A DNA stretch of 8,010 bases from QHXW01 sp035297145 (GTDB lineage Bacteria > Acidobacteriota > Terriglobia > Bryobacterales > Bryobacteraceae): positions 1 to 8,010 of the forward strand of contig DATGZN010000080.1 of assembly GCA_035297145.1 (NCBI GenBank), written 5' to 3'. The position numbers and the translations under genes were made by a program. The notes under the pieces were generated by a model, which was not told where the DNA came from, did no database searches, and worked only from the letters and a program-made list of their open reading frames with translations. Below, one piece after another: positions 1 to 5,717 of the stretch. The stretch's first letter is position 1; the number at the start of each line of letters is the position of its first letter.

Positions 1-267
1 GTGGGCCACAAGTGCGCCACCGAGAAAAACATCGCCATTCTCTTGTAGCAGGGCGCCGTTTGGGACCTCGTGCACGCAGTCCGGGCGGATCAGGGCTCCG
101 GGAATCTGCACCCAGCCCGGGTGCGCCTTCAAAGCAACGGCAACCGGATCAGACGGGTCGGGTTCAGGTGCGGGGTTCTGGGCTGTCGCTCGAATGGCCA
201 GGCCGCTCAACAGGATCAGGCAACTCGCGGCGTATGCAGAGTTGCAGTTTCTCACGTGTTTCGACAT
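1..267 (-). CDS. Secreted protein of unknown function, N-terminal part (runs off left edge)
   Basis: The minus strand is open from an ATG at 267-265 to the window edge, giving 89 codons with no stop. The N-terminus reads as a signal peptide: a basic start (MSKHVRN), a hydrophobic core (ASCLILLSGLAI) and a likely cleavage site near RATAQ. The mature part begins with a Pro/Asp-rich linker (NPAPEPDPSDP), then a segment containing HPGWVQIPGALIRP and CVHEVPNGA. The start is supported by AGAGGA at 280-275 with a 7-base spacer to the ATG. I do not recognise the family, so export is the only role the sequence supports. The C-terminal part and true length lie outside the window. The plus-strand ORFs over this stretch are arginine- and serine-rich and are probably shadows. 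Confidence 0.7.
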   Translation of the reverse strand, partial: MSKHVRNCNSAYAASCLILLSGLAIRATAQNPAPEPDPSDPVAVALKAHPGWVQIPGALIRPDCVHEVPNGALLQENGDVFLGGALVAH

Positions 268-289
268 TGAAGTTTCCTCTGATTCCTTC

Positions 290-312
290 GAGCTCGGGTT
301 GATCCCGAACTC
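290..312. promoter_or_regulatory. Inverted repeat upstream of the left-edge secreted-protein gene
   Basis: GAG-C-TCGGG, a 5-base loop (TTGAT), then CCCGA-A-CTC forms an imperfect 9-pair palindrome with one mismatch. It lies just upstream of the ribosome binding site of the minus-strand gene starting at 267, so it could be a 5'-leader hairpin or an operator. There is no U-tract. Its function is inferred only from position, and it could be chance. Confidence 0.25.
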
Positions 313-345
313 TCTCATCTTCTAGGGCGGAAAGCGCGCGGAAAA

Positions 346-522
346 ACTGTAACGCGTGGAGAAAAGTTTGTCAGCGCGGAGATAATCCTCGGCGCGGGCC
401 ACGATCTGACATTCGCGCAAGCGGAGACGATCAATCGAAGGATGCTTGAATTCCTGCAACAGGAGCCTGCCGCGTCGCCCCGTGAAACTCGCGGTAACGT
501 GCAGAGCCACGCAGCAGTGTAA
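346..522 (+). pseudogene. C-terminal remnant of an alpha/beta hydrolase
   Basis: The plus frame ending at TAA 520-522 reads VSAEIILGAGHDLTF and then AQAETINRRMLEFLQQ, followed by a short unrelated tail. This matches the end of alpha/beta-hydrolase proteins, where the catalytic histidine sits in a GAGH motif and is followed by a final helix ending in LEFL. The frame is open only back to about 283 and has no ATG. The nucleophile elbow, the acid residue and most of the fold are missing, so it cannot encode a working enzyme. The left boundary of the homology is uncertain. The call rests on recognising a short motif and could be coincidental. The opposite-strand ORFs here are cysteine- and arginine-rich and do not look coding. 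Confidence 0.4.
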
Positions 523-883
523 CGAACTTGATTGCCCTTGTCGCCCAGCGTAGAGCTGTCAGCAGGCACCTGGACGTAAAACGCCGTTGCTGACACGTGG
601 CATGTCTTTCGATAGTCCCCCTGACGCCGGAAGGCTTTGCCACGAGACCGCGTCGAATAGCTTCCGTTATTGCCTGTTAACGCTCCGTTTCGTGCGTGGG
701 GTGACTGCCCGAATCTCGCCCGCAATTATAAACGTACCCCAGGGAGGGTTCCCCGACTTCATTGTCGAACAACTATCCCGAAGAGCGGCCCCCGCGCTAA
801 GGAGAATGCGCTTCGTCGATCGGATGGAAGGAGGTGTTTTTGAACAGGAGTGGTATTGTTGCAAGGAAGGAGAGCAGATCTCT
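523..883. other. Gene-poor stretch, nothing assigned
   Basis: Neither strand gives a convincing protein here. The long frames are arginine-, serine- and cysteine-rich and lack plausible starts. The stretch presumably holds the promoter for the secreted-protein gene at 884. A TATAAA hexamer at 727-732 is the only -10-like sequence I noted, and it has no well-placed -35 partner, so no promoter is called. A frame in phase with the 884 gene continues upstream past an ATG at 806, but it lies ahead of the signal peptide and is probably not translated. Confidence 0.5.
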
Positions 884-1243
884 ATGAGAAATCGTCTATC
901 TTGGCGCATCGTGTTCCTTGGGGTGTTGCTGTCATTGGTGGCAGCGGCTGCGGATGTGAGCGGCAAGTGGAAGGCCGAGTTCACTACTCCTGATGGGACG
1001 CAGCGCGTAAATACCTTCACCTTCAAAGTCGAAAATGGAAATCTAACGGGTACCGTGGCCGGCTCGCAGGACGAGACCCCAATCAAAGACGGCAAGGTAG
1101 CCGGTGACGAAATCTCGTTCTCGGCAGAGCGGCCATTCGGAACATTCACGTACAGCGGCAAGCTTAGCGGCGACGAGATTAAGTTCAAGGTAACGTTTAA
1201 TGACCAGACCTTCGAGATAACGGCGAAGCGAATGTCGAGTTAG
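884..1243 (+). CDS. Small secreted beta-rich protein, unknown function
   Basis: This 119-residue protein has a clear signal peptide: MRNRLSWR, a hydrophobic core IVFLGVLLSLV, and cleavage probably after the VAAAA run near residue 22. The mature part has about 97 residues of alternating strands and turns: SGKWKAEF, TFTFKVENGNLTGTV, PIKDGKVAGDEISFS, FTYSGKLSGDEIKFKV and FEITAKR. The two 'GKxxGDEI' segments look like an internal repeat of a beta-hairpin. From memory, short secreted proteins of this pattern are frequent in Acidobacteriota genomes and have no assigned function; a small beta-barrel (lipocalin-like) fold is my inference. The start at 884 is chosen because the signal peptide begins there and AAGGAG (867-872) lies 11 bases upstream. 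An in-frame ATG at 806 would put about 26 hydrophilic residues ahead of the signal peptide and is less likely. Confidence 0.8.
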   Translation: MRNRLSWRIVFLGVLLSLVAAAADVSGKWKAEFTTPDGTQRVNTFTFKVENGNLTGTVAGSQDETPIKDGKVAGDEISFSAERPFGTFTYSGKLSGDEIKFKVTFNDQTFEITAKRMSS

Positions 1244-1395
1244 CAATCTTCTCGAGCGTTGCGAGCCATGGACTGTGCTGCGCGCACTGGCGGAGTCTGA
1301 GCCGGATCTGGTGATCGCAGAACTTCTCCGTCGCCTCTGGCGCTCGCCATCAGCACCTAGAGAGTCCAGAAAGGAAATTCCGGGCCAGTGGCAAG

Positions 1396-1866
1396 ATGCC
1401 GGACGAGTCAGTAAAGGATTTGCGCGAGGCATTGTCGCGCATCGAGCGTGAGCTAGTGCAGGTCAAAGACGCTCTGGGCTTGCTTGGTGTCCAGCCGTGC
1501 CACTGGTGCAAGCGGTTCTTCCGGCGCGCTGACGCTGGTGCTCTACTCGATTGCGGCGATATGGTTTGCTACGAGTGCATTCATGAATGGTGGCCAGATC
1601 GGTGCGTGGAACTCAGCGTGAAAGACCGAGAAGCCATCGAACGCAAACTGAAGCGCTGGCTGGTGACCCACCATAACGGGCAGGTCATTCACGACCTGAA
1701 GAAGCTGCCCGACAGTCAGCTCCTGGAACTGAAGATCGCTGCGACGTGCGAGGATTGTAAGGGAACAGGAGTCCAGGACCACGCGCGCTGTCGGAGTTGC
1801 GACAGCGGATCGATATGGGTAGTAGTGCTAAAGAGAGATGCATACCGCAACGCGAGTCTGGAATGA
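1396..1866 (+). CDS. Small protein with coiled-coil start and two zinc-binding modules
   Basis: This 156-residue protein has three parts. Residues 4-30 form a heptad-like helix (KDLREALSRIERELVQVKDALG), probably a short coiled coil. A first cysteine cluster is C35-x2-C38, C53, C58-x2-C61, followed by HEWW, which resembles a treble-clef or RING-like knuckle. After a charged middle (SVKDREAIERKLKRWLV) comes a second cluster, C118-x2-C121 with GTG and C132-x2-C135, much like one half of a DnaJ-type CxxCxGxG zinc repeat. Zinc binding is inferred from cysteine spacing. The role is unknown; protein or nucleic-acid binding in the cytoplasm is possible, since no signal peptide or membrane segment is seen. 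AAGGAAA at 1371-1377 is 18 bases from the ATG, so the ribosome binding site is weak and the start uncertain. I believe similar proteins occur in other Acidobacteriota, but this is recalled and was not searched. Confidence 0.75.
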   Translation: MPDESVKDLREALSRIERELVQVKDALGLLGVQPCHWCKRFFRRADAGALLDCGDMVCYECIHEWWPDRCVELSVKDREAIERKLKRWLVTHHNGQVIHDLKKLPDSQLLELKIAATCEDCKGTGVQDHARCRSCDSGSIWVVVLKRDAYRNASLE

Positions 1867-1897
1867 TCAGCACTCAGTTCCGGCTATTGAAATAAGC

Positions 1898-2032
1898 GTG
1901 TTGGGTGAGCCGATGACGTTCTTTGTCCGCACGGTGGGTGATCCGGCCAAGGTAACTGCCGCCGTCCGGCGCGACGTGCAAGCCGTCGACGCAAACGTTC
2001 CGATCTACAACGTCCGGACGCTCGAAGAGTAA
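1898..2032 (+). pseudogene. Remnant of an ADOP-family (FtsX/MacB-like) permease
   Basis: The frame ending at TAA 2030-2032 encodes EPMTFFVRTVGDPAKV, TAAVRRDVQAVDANVP and IYNVRTLEE. This matches the periplasmic-domain segment of acidobacterial ADOP permeases, in which 'vRT.gdP....avR.av...D...Pv..v.T.ee' lies just before the last transmembrane helices. Only about 44 residues of a protein that is normally around 800 remain, with no membrane helix or ATPase partner and an immediate stop, so it is non-functional. It begins within about 30 bases of the stop of the zinc-module gene, suggesting a deletion or rearrangement junction near 1867-1898. A frame in phase extends back to an ATG at 1838 inside the neighbouring gene, but the residues before 1898 do not match the family. 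Confidence 0.7.
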
Positions 2033-2558
2033 GCTGCATTCTGGTTGGCGGTGTAAATGAATCATCAGAGCAGCCCTTCAACCTCAAGTCTTGTTCGGGA
2101 ATGTCGGGCTTGCTCTAATAGCTCCGATGCTGACCGACCTTGCCGGATGGCGGTGCAGGTCGCCATAATTTGGCTACCGGGGGTTGCTGCAACCGCTGTA
2201 CGCACTGTTGGGGTGAGCTTGCTGACTCTTCTTACGACGCGGACTGCACGTGGATACAGCCGCACAGCATCTGGGCACCCGGCGGCCAAGTAGGCACGCA
2301 AAACGCGACTGCCACAGGTTGGTTCAATGGAAGCCTGATTCCAACTCGCAACCACTTAGGTTAGCTACTCAATGGTCGAGTCGGACCTCTGCCACGTGGT
2401 TTGACCAAAGTGGCGGAATGGACGTTACCCGTCAAAGTGGAACGCTGGGATTTCACGATCCGCAATTCATAAGTGGAAACCATGTTGCCGGCCCCCGCGT
2501 GACTTCACTGCCCTGCTGTTTTCGACCATTAAGCAGGAAAGTGGAAACCCTCTGTAGG
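2033..2558. other. Gene-poor stretch with possible protein scrap and IS-end repeats
   Basis: No confident gene lies here. The plus frame ending at TAG 2362-2364 gives a protein-like stretch (DCTWIQPHSIWAPGGQVG, then TQNATATGWFNGSLIP). It may be a scrap of a secreted protein, but I cannot assign it a family and the part before about 2235 looks non-coding. The right half contains four AAGTGG cores, listed separately. The long plus frame running into the Fic-like gene from 2250 is low-complexity in character and probably not translated. Confidence 0.4.
2406..2550. repeat. Four spaced copies of an AAGTGG core; possible IS-end remnant
   Basis: CAAAGTGG occurs at 2406-2413 and 2433-2440, exactly 27 bases apart. 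AAGTGGAAACC follows at 2471-2481 and 2539-2549, so the AAGTGG cores sit at 2408, 2435, 2471 and 2539. The first two copies are followed by GGAATGG and by AACGCTGGGATTTCACGATC. Multiple spaced end-repeats of this general look are characteristic of IS21-type element ends, which bind transposase at several sites. No transposase (IstA/IstB) sequence is adjacent, so this would be an orphaned end. The IS21 assignment is from general resemblance; the repeats themselves are directly visible. Confidence 0.4.
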
Positions 2559-2579
2559 ATGTGCTCTACTGCTGGACGT

Positions 2580-3232
2580 ATGGTGAAACGGTTGCGCTTG
2601 CACCTTGGACGCATCGAGGATGAGTTGCGTGATGTGCAGCGTCACTTCCCGGCAATCAATGCGGTGCTAAATTGCCGTCGTGATGACTTTAGTGATACGG
2701 TCCGGCAGAACATGCTCACGGCGTACGAATTTCTCGATGCAGTTGTCGATGAAGACCTCGACTTGTTCAGCGATGAGGGGCTCGAAGCGCTCTTACAGCT
2801 AAACCACCTCGTGCTCCTGGGTAGGGCTACAATCCGCACGCGTTCAGTCGCCACATTTCGGTAACCCGACGACAATTCTTCGATAACTTCCGCCGATACG
2901 TGAAGCCAATTCGTCGGTGGTATCGCAAGCATGAGACGGAGAACCCGTATAAGGTCGCGTCGGAGGTCTATGTGGGCGTGCTTAGCCAACCACAACTCTA
3001 TCAAGAAGGCAATCATCGCACCGGGTCCTTAATTGCAAGCGGCATCCTCTTGCAGAACGGTTGCCCGCCCTTCGTCCTGACACGGCAAAATGCGGTCGCC
3101 TACTTCAATCCGTCATCGGAGATTAAGTTCGCGGACAAGCGCACGATCCGTGGCAAGCTCCGTCAGCCCAAGTACCAGCACGAGTTCCGAGAGTTCCTCC
3201 AACAAAACGTAAACCAGGCTTATGTGCGCTAG
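2580..3232 (+). pseudogene. Fic-like protein gene, interrupted by one frameshift
   Basis: Two consecutive frames together make one protein of about 216 residues. Frame one (2580-2822) encodes 81 residues from MVKRLRLHLGRIEDEL to LQLNHLVLLG. Frame two (2825-3232) continues with GYNPHAFSRHISVTRRQFF, RRWYRKHETENPYKVA and the motif region SQPQLYQEGNHRTGSL, then PPFVLTRQNAVAYFNPSS. The ending of the motif (EGNHRTG) matches the core of Fic-domain proteins (HxFx[D/E]GNGRxxR), and the flanking order fits a Fic-like family. The position of the catalytic histidine is glutamine here, so ordinary AMP transfer is doubtful. At the junction frame one reads on to a stop at 2862-2864, while frame two is blocked upstream by TAG 2822-2824, so a net -1 (or +2) change is required. 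No slippery heptamer is visible. An in-frame ATG at 2559 is an alternative start; neither start has a good Shine-Dalgarno sequence. A sequencing error would restore the gene. Confidence 0.65.
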
Positions 3233-3263
3233 TCGCGGTGATTCCACAGACCATATCCGCGAC
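3232..3263. other. Inverted repeat directly after the Fic-like frame
   Basis: GTCGCGG (3232-3238) and CCGCGAC (3257-3263) are perfectly complementary across an 18-base loop, beginning in the stop codon of the Fic-like frame. It could act as a weak transcription stop or RNA-stabilising hairpin for the plus-strand gene. There is no T-tract after it, so it is not a canonical intrinsic terminator. The following bases up to 3442 hold no gene I can support. Confidence 0.25.
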
Positions 3264-3442
3264 AAGAGCGTTTCCCGTCAACGTGCGATTACTTCCGGCC
3301 CGGACCGCGGATGCTACAAAGGAACGTGATGCGGCCCAGGTTTGAAGAAGGGGCTCGCTGGGCCGCGAGGGACAGACGGATCGGTGTGCCGGCTCGATCA
3401 CATGCGTATAGCATCGACTACCTCTCAGAAATGGCGCTTCGT

Positions 3443-4462
3443 TCAGTCCCCGCCCCGGATGACCGCGACGCCGTTGGCTGCACCGCTGATAGTGGCCGCG
3501 TTTTGCAGAGTCAGGTTGCCATCCTCGTCAACACTGAAGATCGACAGATGCGAGAGCGGGCCGTTGCCGTCAATCACGGCCACCAGTCCCTCTCCCGAGG
3601 CAATATCGGTCGGATCGCCATTAAATTGTGCTGCGACTGCCACGTCTTGGACGATCTTCTGCCCGTAGACGGCATACCGTGAAACGCTCATGCTCGGCGA
3701 ATTACTCGAGAACAGAAACCGTCCCACCAGCGTCAACCAGCAGGGGGCGTTCTGTGTGCCGGAGCCGGTGACGGTGAGAACCGTTCCGTTGCGGACCAGG
3801 GTGATCTCATTGGAGTGAGCGATGGTGACGTAGGCATTGTCGCCGCCCGTAACCAATCCGAACGGTGCCAGGGGGTTGGTCGGGATGTTCTGTACCAGCG
3901 TGGCAGGCCCACTCACGGCTCCGTCGAAAAGCAGGTTTACCGTCTCAATCGTGGCGCTTTTTTCCGTGATGATGAGCTGGTTTTGCAAAACACCGACCTG
4001 CGCTGCGGACCCATCCGCCACAAGCAGTGCCACCACTCCATCGGGACTGGAATCTACATCGGATCCATCTATCCGGTGGGACTCAACCTTGGTAGTCCCG
4101 AGGATGTAGAGATGGCCGGCGCCGAAGGCCACGCTGACCGGGCTGGAAATCGTGGGCACTAGCTGCTTCATATGGAAGCCATTGCCCCTGCGTTCAAAAA
4201 TGGACACGGACTGCGAGCCGAAATTCACGACAGCGACCATGTTGCCTTTCGCTTCGATGCCGCCAGAGTTGCCGCTGACACCACCTTGACCTTGCGTGGT
4301 AACCGTCTGGATCAGTTGGCCGCCGGTGTTGTAAACCAGAAGCTGGTTATTGGTTGCGTTTGACGCCGTCACCACCTGAGCGTTCTGATCGCTATCGGCT
4401 TGAACGGCAGTTACCGCTCCGATGAGCGGAACCAGTGTGCTGAGAAAACATAACTTCTTCAT
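3443..4462 (-). CDS. Exported beta-propeller protein (lactonase/NHL-like fold), function unknown
   Basis: This 339-residue protein starts with a signal peptide (MKKLCFLSTLVPLIGAVTAV, cleavage near VQA at residue 22). The mature part repeats the pattern of a propeller blade: a strand, a turn with Asn/Gly, and a strand ending in 'v.iF' or 'v.v'. Examples are NNQLLVYNTGGQLIQTV, GNMVAVVNFGSQSVSIFE, GHLYILGTTKVESHRI, DNAYVTIAHSNEITLV, GRFLFSSNSPSMSVSRYAV, and SHLSIFSVDEDGNLTLQN at the end. This resembles the seven-bladed cytochrome-D1/6-phosphogluconolactonase-like (COG2706) group, but I see no catalytic residues that prove lactonase activity. A periplasmic or extracellular binding or scaffold role is equally possible. 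AGGAGG lies 6 bases ahead of the ATG, which strongly supports the start. The ATG overlaps the stop of a 28-codon ORF (ATGA), implying translational coupling. Confidence 0.8.
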   Translation of the reverse strand: MKKLCFLSTLVPLIGAVTAVQADSDQNAQVVTASNATNNQLLVYNTGGQLIQTVTTQGQGGVSGNSGGIEAKGNMVAVVNFGSQSVSIFERRGNGFHMKQLVPTISSPVSVAFGAGHLYILGTTKVESHRIDGSDVDSSPDGVVALLVADGSAAQVGVLQNQLIITEKSATIETVNLLFDGAVSGPATLVQNIPTNPLAPFGLVTGGDNAYVTIAHSNEITLVRNGTVLTVTGSGTQNAPCWLTLVGRFLFSSNSPSMSVSRYAVYGQKIVQDVAVAAQFNGDPTDIASGEGLVAVIDGNGPLSHLSIFSVDEDGNLTLQNAATISGAANGVAVIRGGD

Positions 4463-4545
4463 CGGCTCCTCCTGGAATTGTCTGGCGCCGGCGAGTGGAC
4501 CGACTCGCAGCCGGCCCTGTACGCTTGCCCTTTACGAGGCTTCAT
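4459..4545 (-). CDS. 28-residue small ORF overlapping the propeller gene start
   Basis: An ATG at 4545-4543 is preceded by AAGGAGA (4557-4551) with a 5-base spacer, a near-ideal ribosome binding site. The frame runs 28 codons (MKPRKGQAYRAGC, then ESVHSPAPDNSRRSR) to a TGA at 4461-4459. That TGA shares ATGA with the propeller gene start. The peptide is basic, has no signal sequence, and its last codons contain the AGGAGG that serves the downstream gene. The arrangement is typical of translational coupling or of a regulatory leader peptide. No run of one amino acid suggests classical attenuation. The peptide itself may have no function; the strong start site and exact overlap are what support translation. 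The same frame is open upstream to 4800, but that part has no start with a comparable site. Confidence 0.5.
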   Translation of the reverse strand: MKPRKGQAYRAGCESVHSPAPDNSRRSR

Positions 4546-4557
4546 GACGTTCTCCTT
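4546..4557 (-). promoter_or_regulatory. Strong ribosome binding site for the small ORF
   Basis: On the minus strand AAGGAGA (4557-4551) stands 5 bases before the ATG at 4545. It is one of the two best Shine-Dalgarno matches in the window; the other is the AGGAGG of the propeller gene about 80 bases further on. Confidence 0.55.
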
Positions 4558-4950
4558 AAGATGTGTGGTCAATGGGCGCCCCCTGGGGATGTAACGAGCT
4601 GGTGATCTCCCATAAGGAGCGGAGCATTTGTAGTCGGGAGCGTATTCGCTGGCGGGAATAGAAAAGTTACGGTGCCAATCGCCGGGCACGTACGGATTAC
4701 CACACTGGCGCCGAACGGCCACTCCGTAACTTTCCAGCGCGCTCCATCGTATATTTTTGCTTGGACTTGCATGAAATACACCTGCTGATGGCGCGGGCAT
4801 GGCGCCAGTGGATGGGGCGCATCCGAAATCCCCTAACTCCTGGATTGTCGGGAACCCGGTAGTTACTTTTGGCGGAACAATTCACTTGGGCATAAAGTCG
4901 GCAAACCGCGAATTGAGTGAAGAACACATTGCGGGGTGGTCGGACGCAGC
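4558..4950. other. Gap upstream of the propeller gene; no confident gene
   Basis: This stretch should contain the promoter for the small ORF and propeller gene, but no clear -35/-10 pair was found. A minus-strand ORF at 4569-4772 (MQVQAKIYDGARWKV and so on, 67 codons) has AGGTG about 6 bases ahead of its ATG. Its composition is not clearly non-coding, so a small hypothetical protein cannot be excluded. The overlapping minus frame at 4459-4800 and the plus frame from 4799 look less like proteins. Confidence 0.35.
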
Positions 4951-5181
4951 CTACGTCGCTAGTTCAGACCGTTTCCGCTTTGCTGCCTGCCTGTCCCGCT
5001 TCACACCCTCCCGTGCAAGACGCTTGGCGGTCCGAACCTCCGCTGCCGCCAGGGACGTTTTCTTTGCGTGCGCAGATCGCTGCTCCGGCGTCATGTTCCT
5101 CGCAGACGCTTTGCCGCCTTGCCGGCCGAACATGCGCGCGATCTCCGTCATGGCTGCTCGAACGTCTGGCGGTATTTTCAT
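4951..5181 (-). CDS. Small basic protein of unknown function
   Basis: This 76-residue protein is rich in Lys, Arg and Ala. It starts with MKIPPDVRAAMTEIARMFG, continues with RQGGKASARNMTPEQRSAHA, and ends in a highly charged helix (KRLAREGVKRDRQAAKRKRS). The 'GGKASARNMTPEQRS...AKK' core is a pattern I associate with small hypothetical proteins in Acidobacteriota and other soil bacteria, some annotated only as hypothetical or histone-like. That is recalled, not checked. The charge and predicted helical content would suit nucleic-acid binding, but this is inference. The plus-strand frame over the same bases is arginine- and cysteine-rich and has no protein-like features. The ribosome binding site is poor: GAAGG abuts the ATG and AGGTG is too far away. 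The gene diverges from the one at 5226. Confidence 0.65.
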   Translation of the reverse strand: MKIPPDVRAAMTEIARMFGRQGGKASARNMTPEQRSAHAKKTSLAAAEVRTAKRLAREGVKRDRQAAKRKRSELAT

Positions 5182-5225
5182 GCCTTCGATGGTACACCTG
5201 ACGGGGTATGGTGAGGATTGCGGCT

Positions 5226-5486
5226 ATGGTCGTGAGCGCTTCGATTCTGAACCTGCAACCGCACGCTCTCCGGATAGGCGACAACAACCTCAACCGACTG
5301 CCGGAGGAGCAACGCAACCGCCTTGAATTGGTTGTCGTTCTCGGTGTTGACCCGAAAAAGGTTTCCGCACACGCGTTAAATGCCAACAGGTATAACGCGC
5401 ACTGGGAATTGGTCTATCGAAACGATCCGCCGCCACCGCTTACTCACATCGACGGCCCGCGGGCGTTGCTAGCGGAACTTCCTTAG
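5226..5486 (+). CDS. Small hypothetical protein
   Basis: The ORF gives 86 residues from the ATG at 5226, which has GAGGA (5213-5217) 8 bases upstream. An in-frame ATG at 5208 has no such site. The sequence is soluble and mixed: MVVSASILNLQPHALRIG, LPEEQRNRLELVVVLGVDP, KKVSAHALNANRYNAHWEL and THIDGPRALLAELP. Its even amino-acid use and lack of cysteine or arginine runs look coding, but no known domain is recognised. 'RLELVVVLGVDPKKV' reads like a helix-strand-turn unit. A minus-strand ORF (5178-5372) overlaps and is a weaker rival. It diverges from the small basic gene with a 44-base gap, so the two could share a regulatory region. Confidence 0.45.
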   Translation: MVVSASILNLQPHALRIGDNNLNRLPEEQRNRLELVVVLGVDPKKVSAHALNANRYNAHWELVYRNDPPPPLTHIDGPRALLAELP

Positions 5487-5717
5487 CCGAAGCAATACTC
5501 CTCTGCATTTTCATTGCCTCGCTGTTCACCCGAATCCCTGATCAGATGTTCCATCGGCGACCACACGACCGGAGGCGTCGCGGTCCAGAACCCCATGCCG
5601 CGGGGGTGTCCTGGCCAAATCGTCTGGACTGATAGGGTATGGCACGGCTCTATTAACCAAGAGGAACTTCTATTGCAGGCCGGAATCGCGTAAGCTGAAC
5701 CCGGATACGGTATCAGC

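Noticed and set aside
701..732. Possible promoter (GTGACT and TATAAA)
   Set aside because: The spacing is about 20 bases and the -35 match is poor.
667..1188. Minus ORF of 173 codons opposite the small secreted protein
   Set aside because: The plus strand has a signal peptide, ribosome binding site and beta-hairpin pattern; the minus frame is proline- and serine-rich with none of these.
1251..1451. Plus frame reading LERCEPWTVLRALAESEPD and onward, between the two small plus genes
   Set aside because: It begins protein-like but has no start, loses protein character after about 30 residues, and ends inside the zinc-module gene. Too weak to call as a gene remnant.
2820..2830. Programmed frameshift in the Fic-like gene
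   Set aside because: No slippery heptamer, internal Shine-Dalgarno or stimulatory hairpin is evident at the junction, so decay or sequencing error is simpler.
3123..3401. Minus ORF containing SFVASAVRAGSNRTLTGNAL
   Set aside because: Part of it looks coding, but it overlaps the confident end of the Fic-like frame on the other strand and no family is recognised.
4459..4800. Full 113-codon minus ORF including the small ORF as its tail
   Set aside because: The strong ribosome binding site serves the internal ATG at 4545. The upstream part has no comparable start signal and an unremarkable composition.
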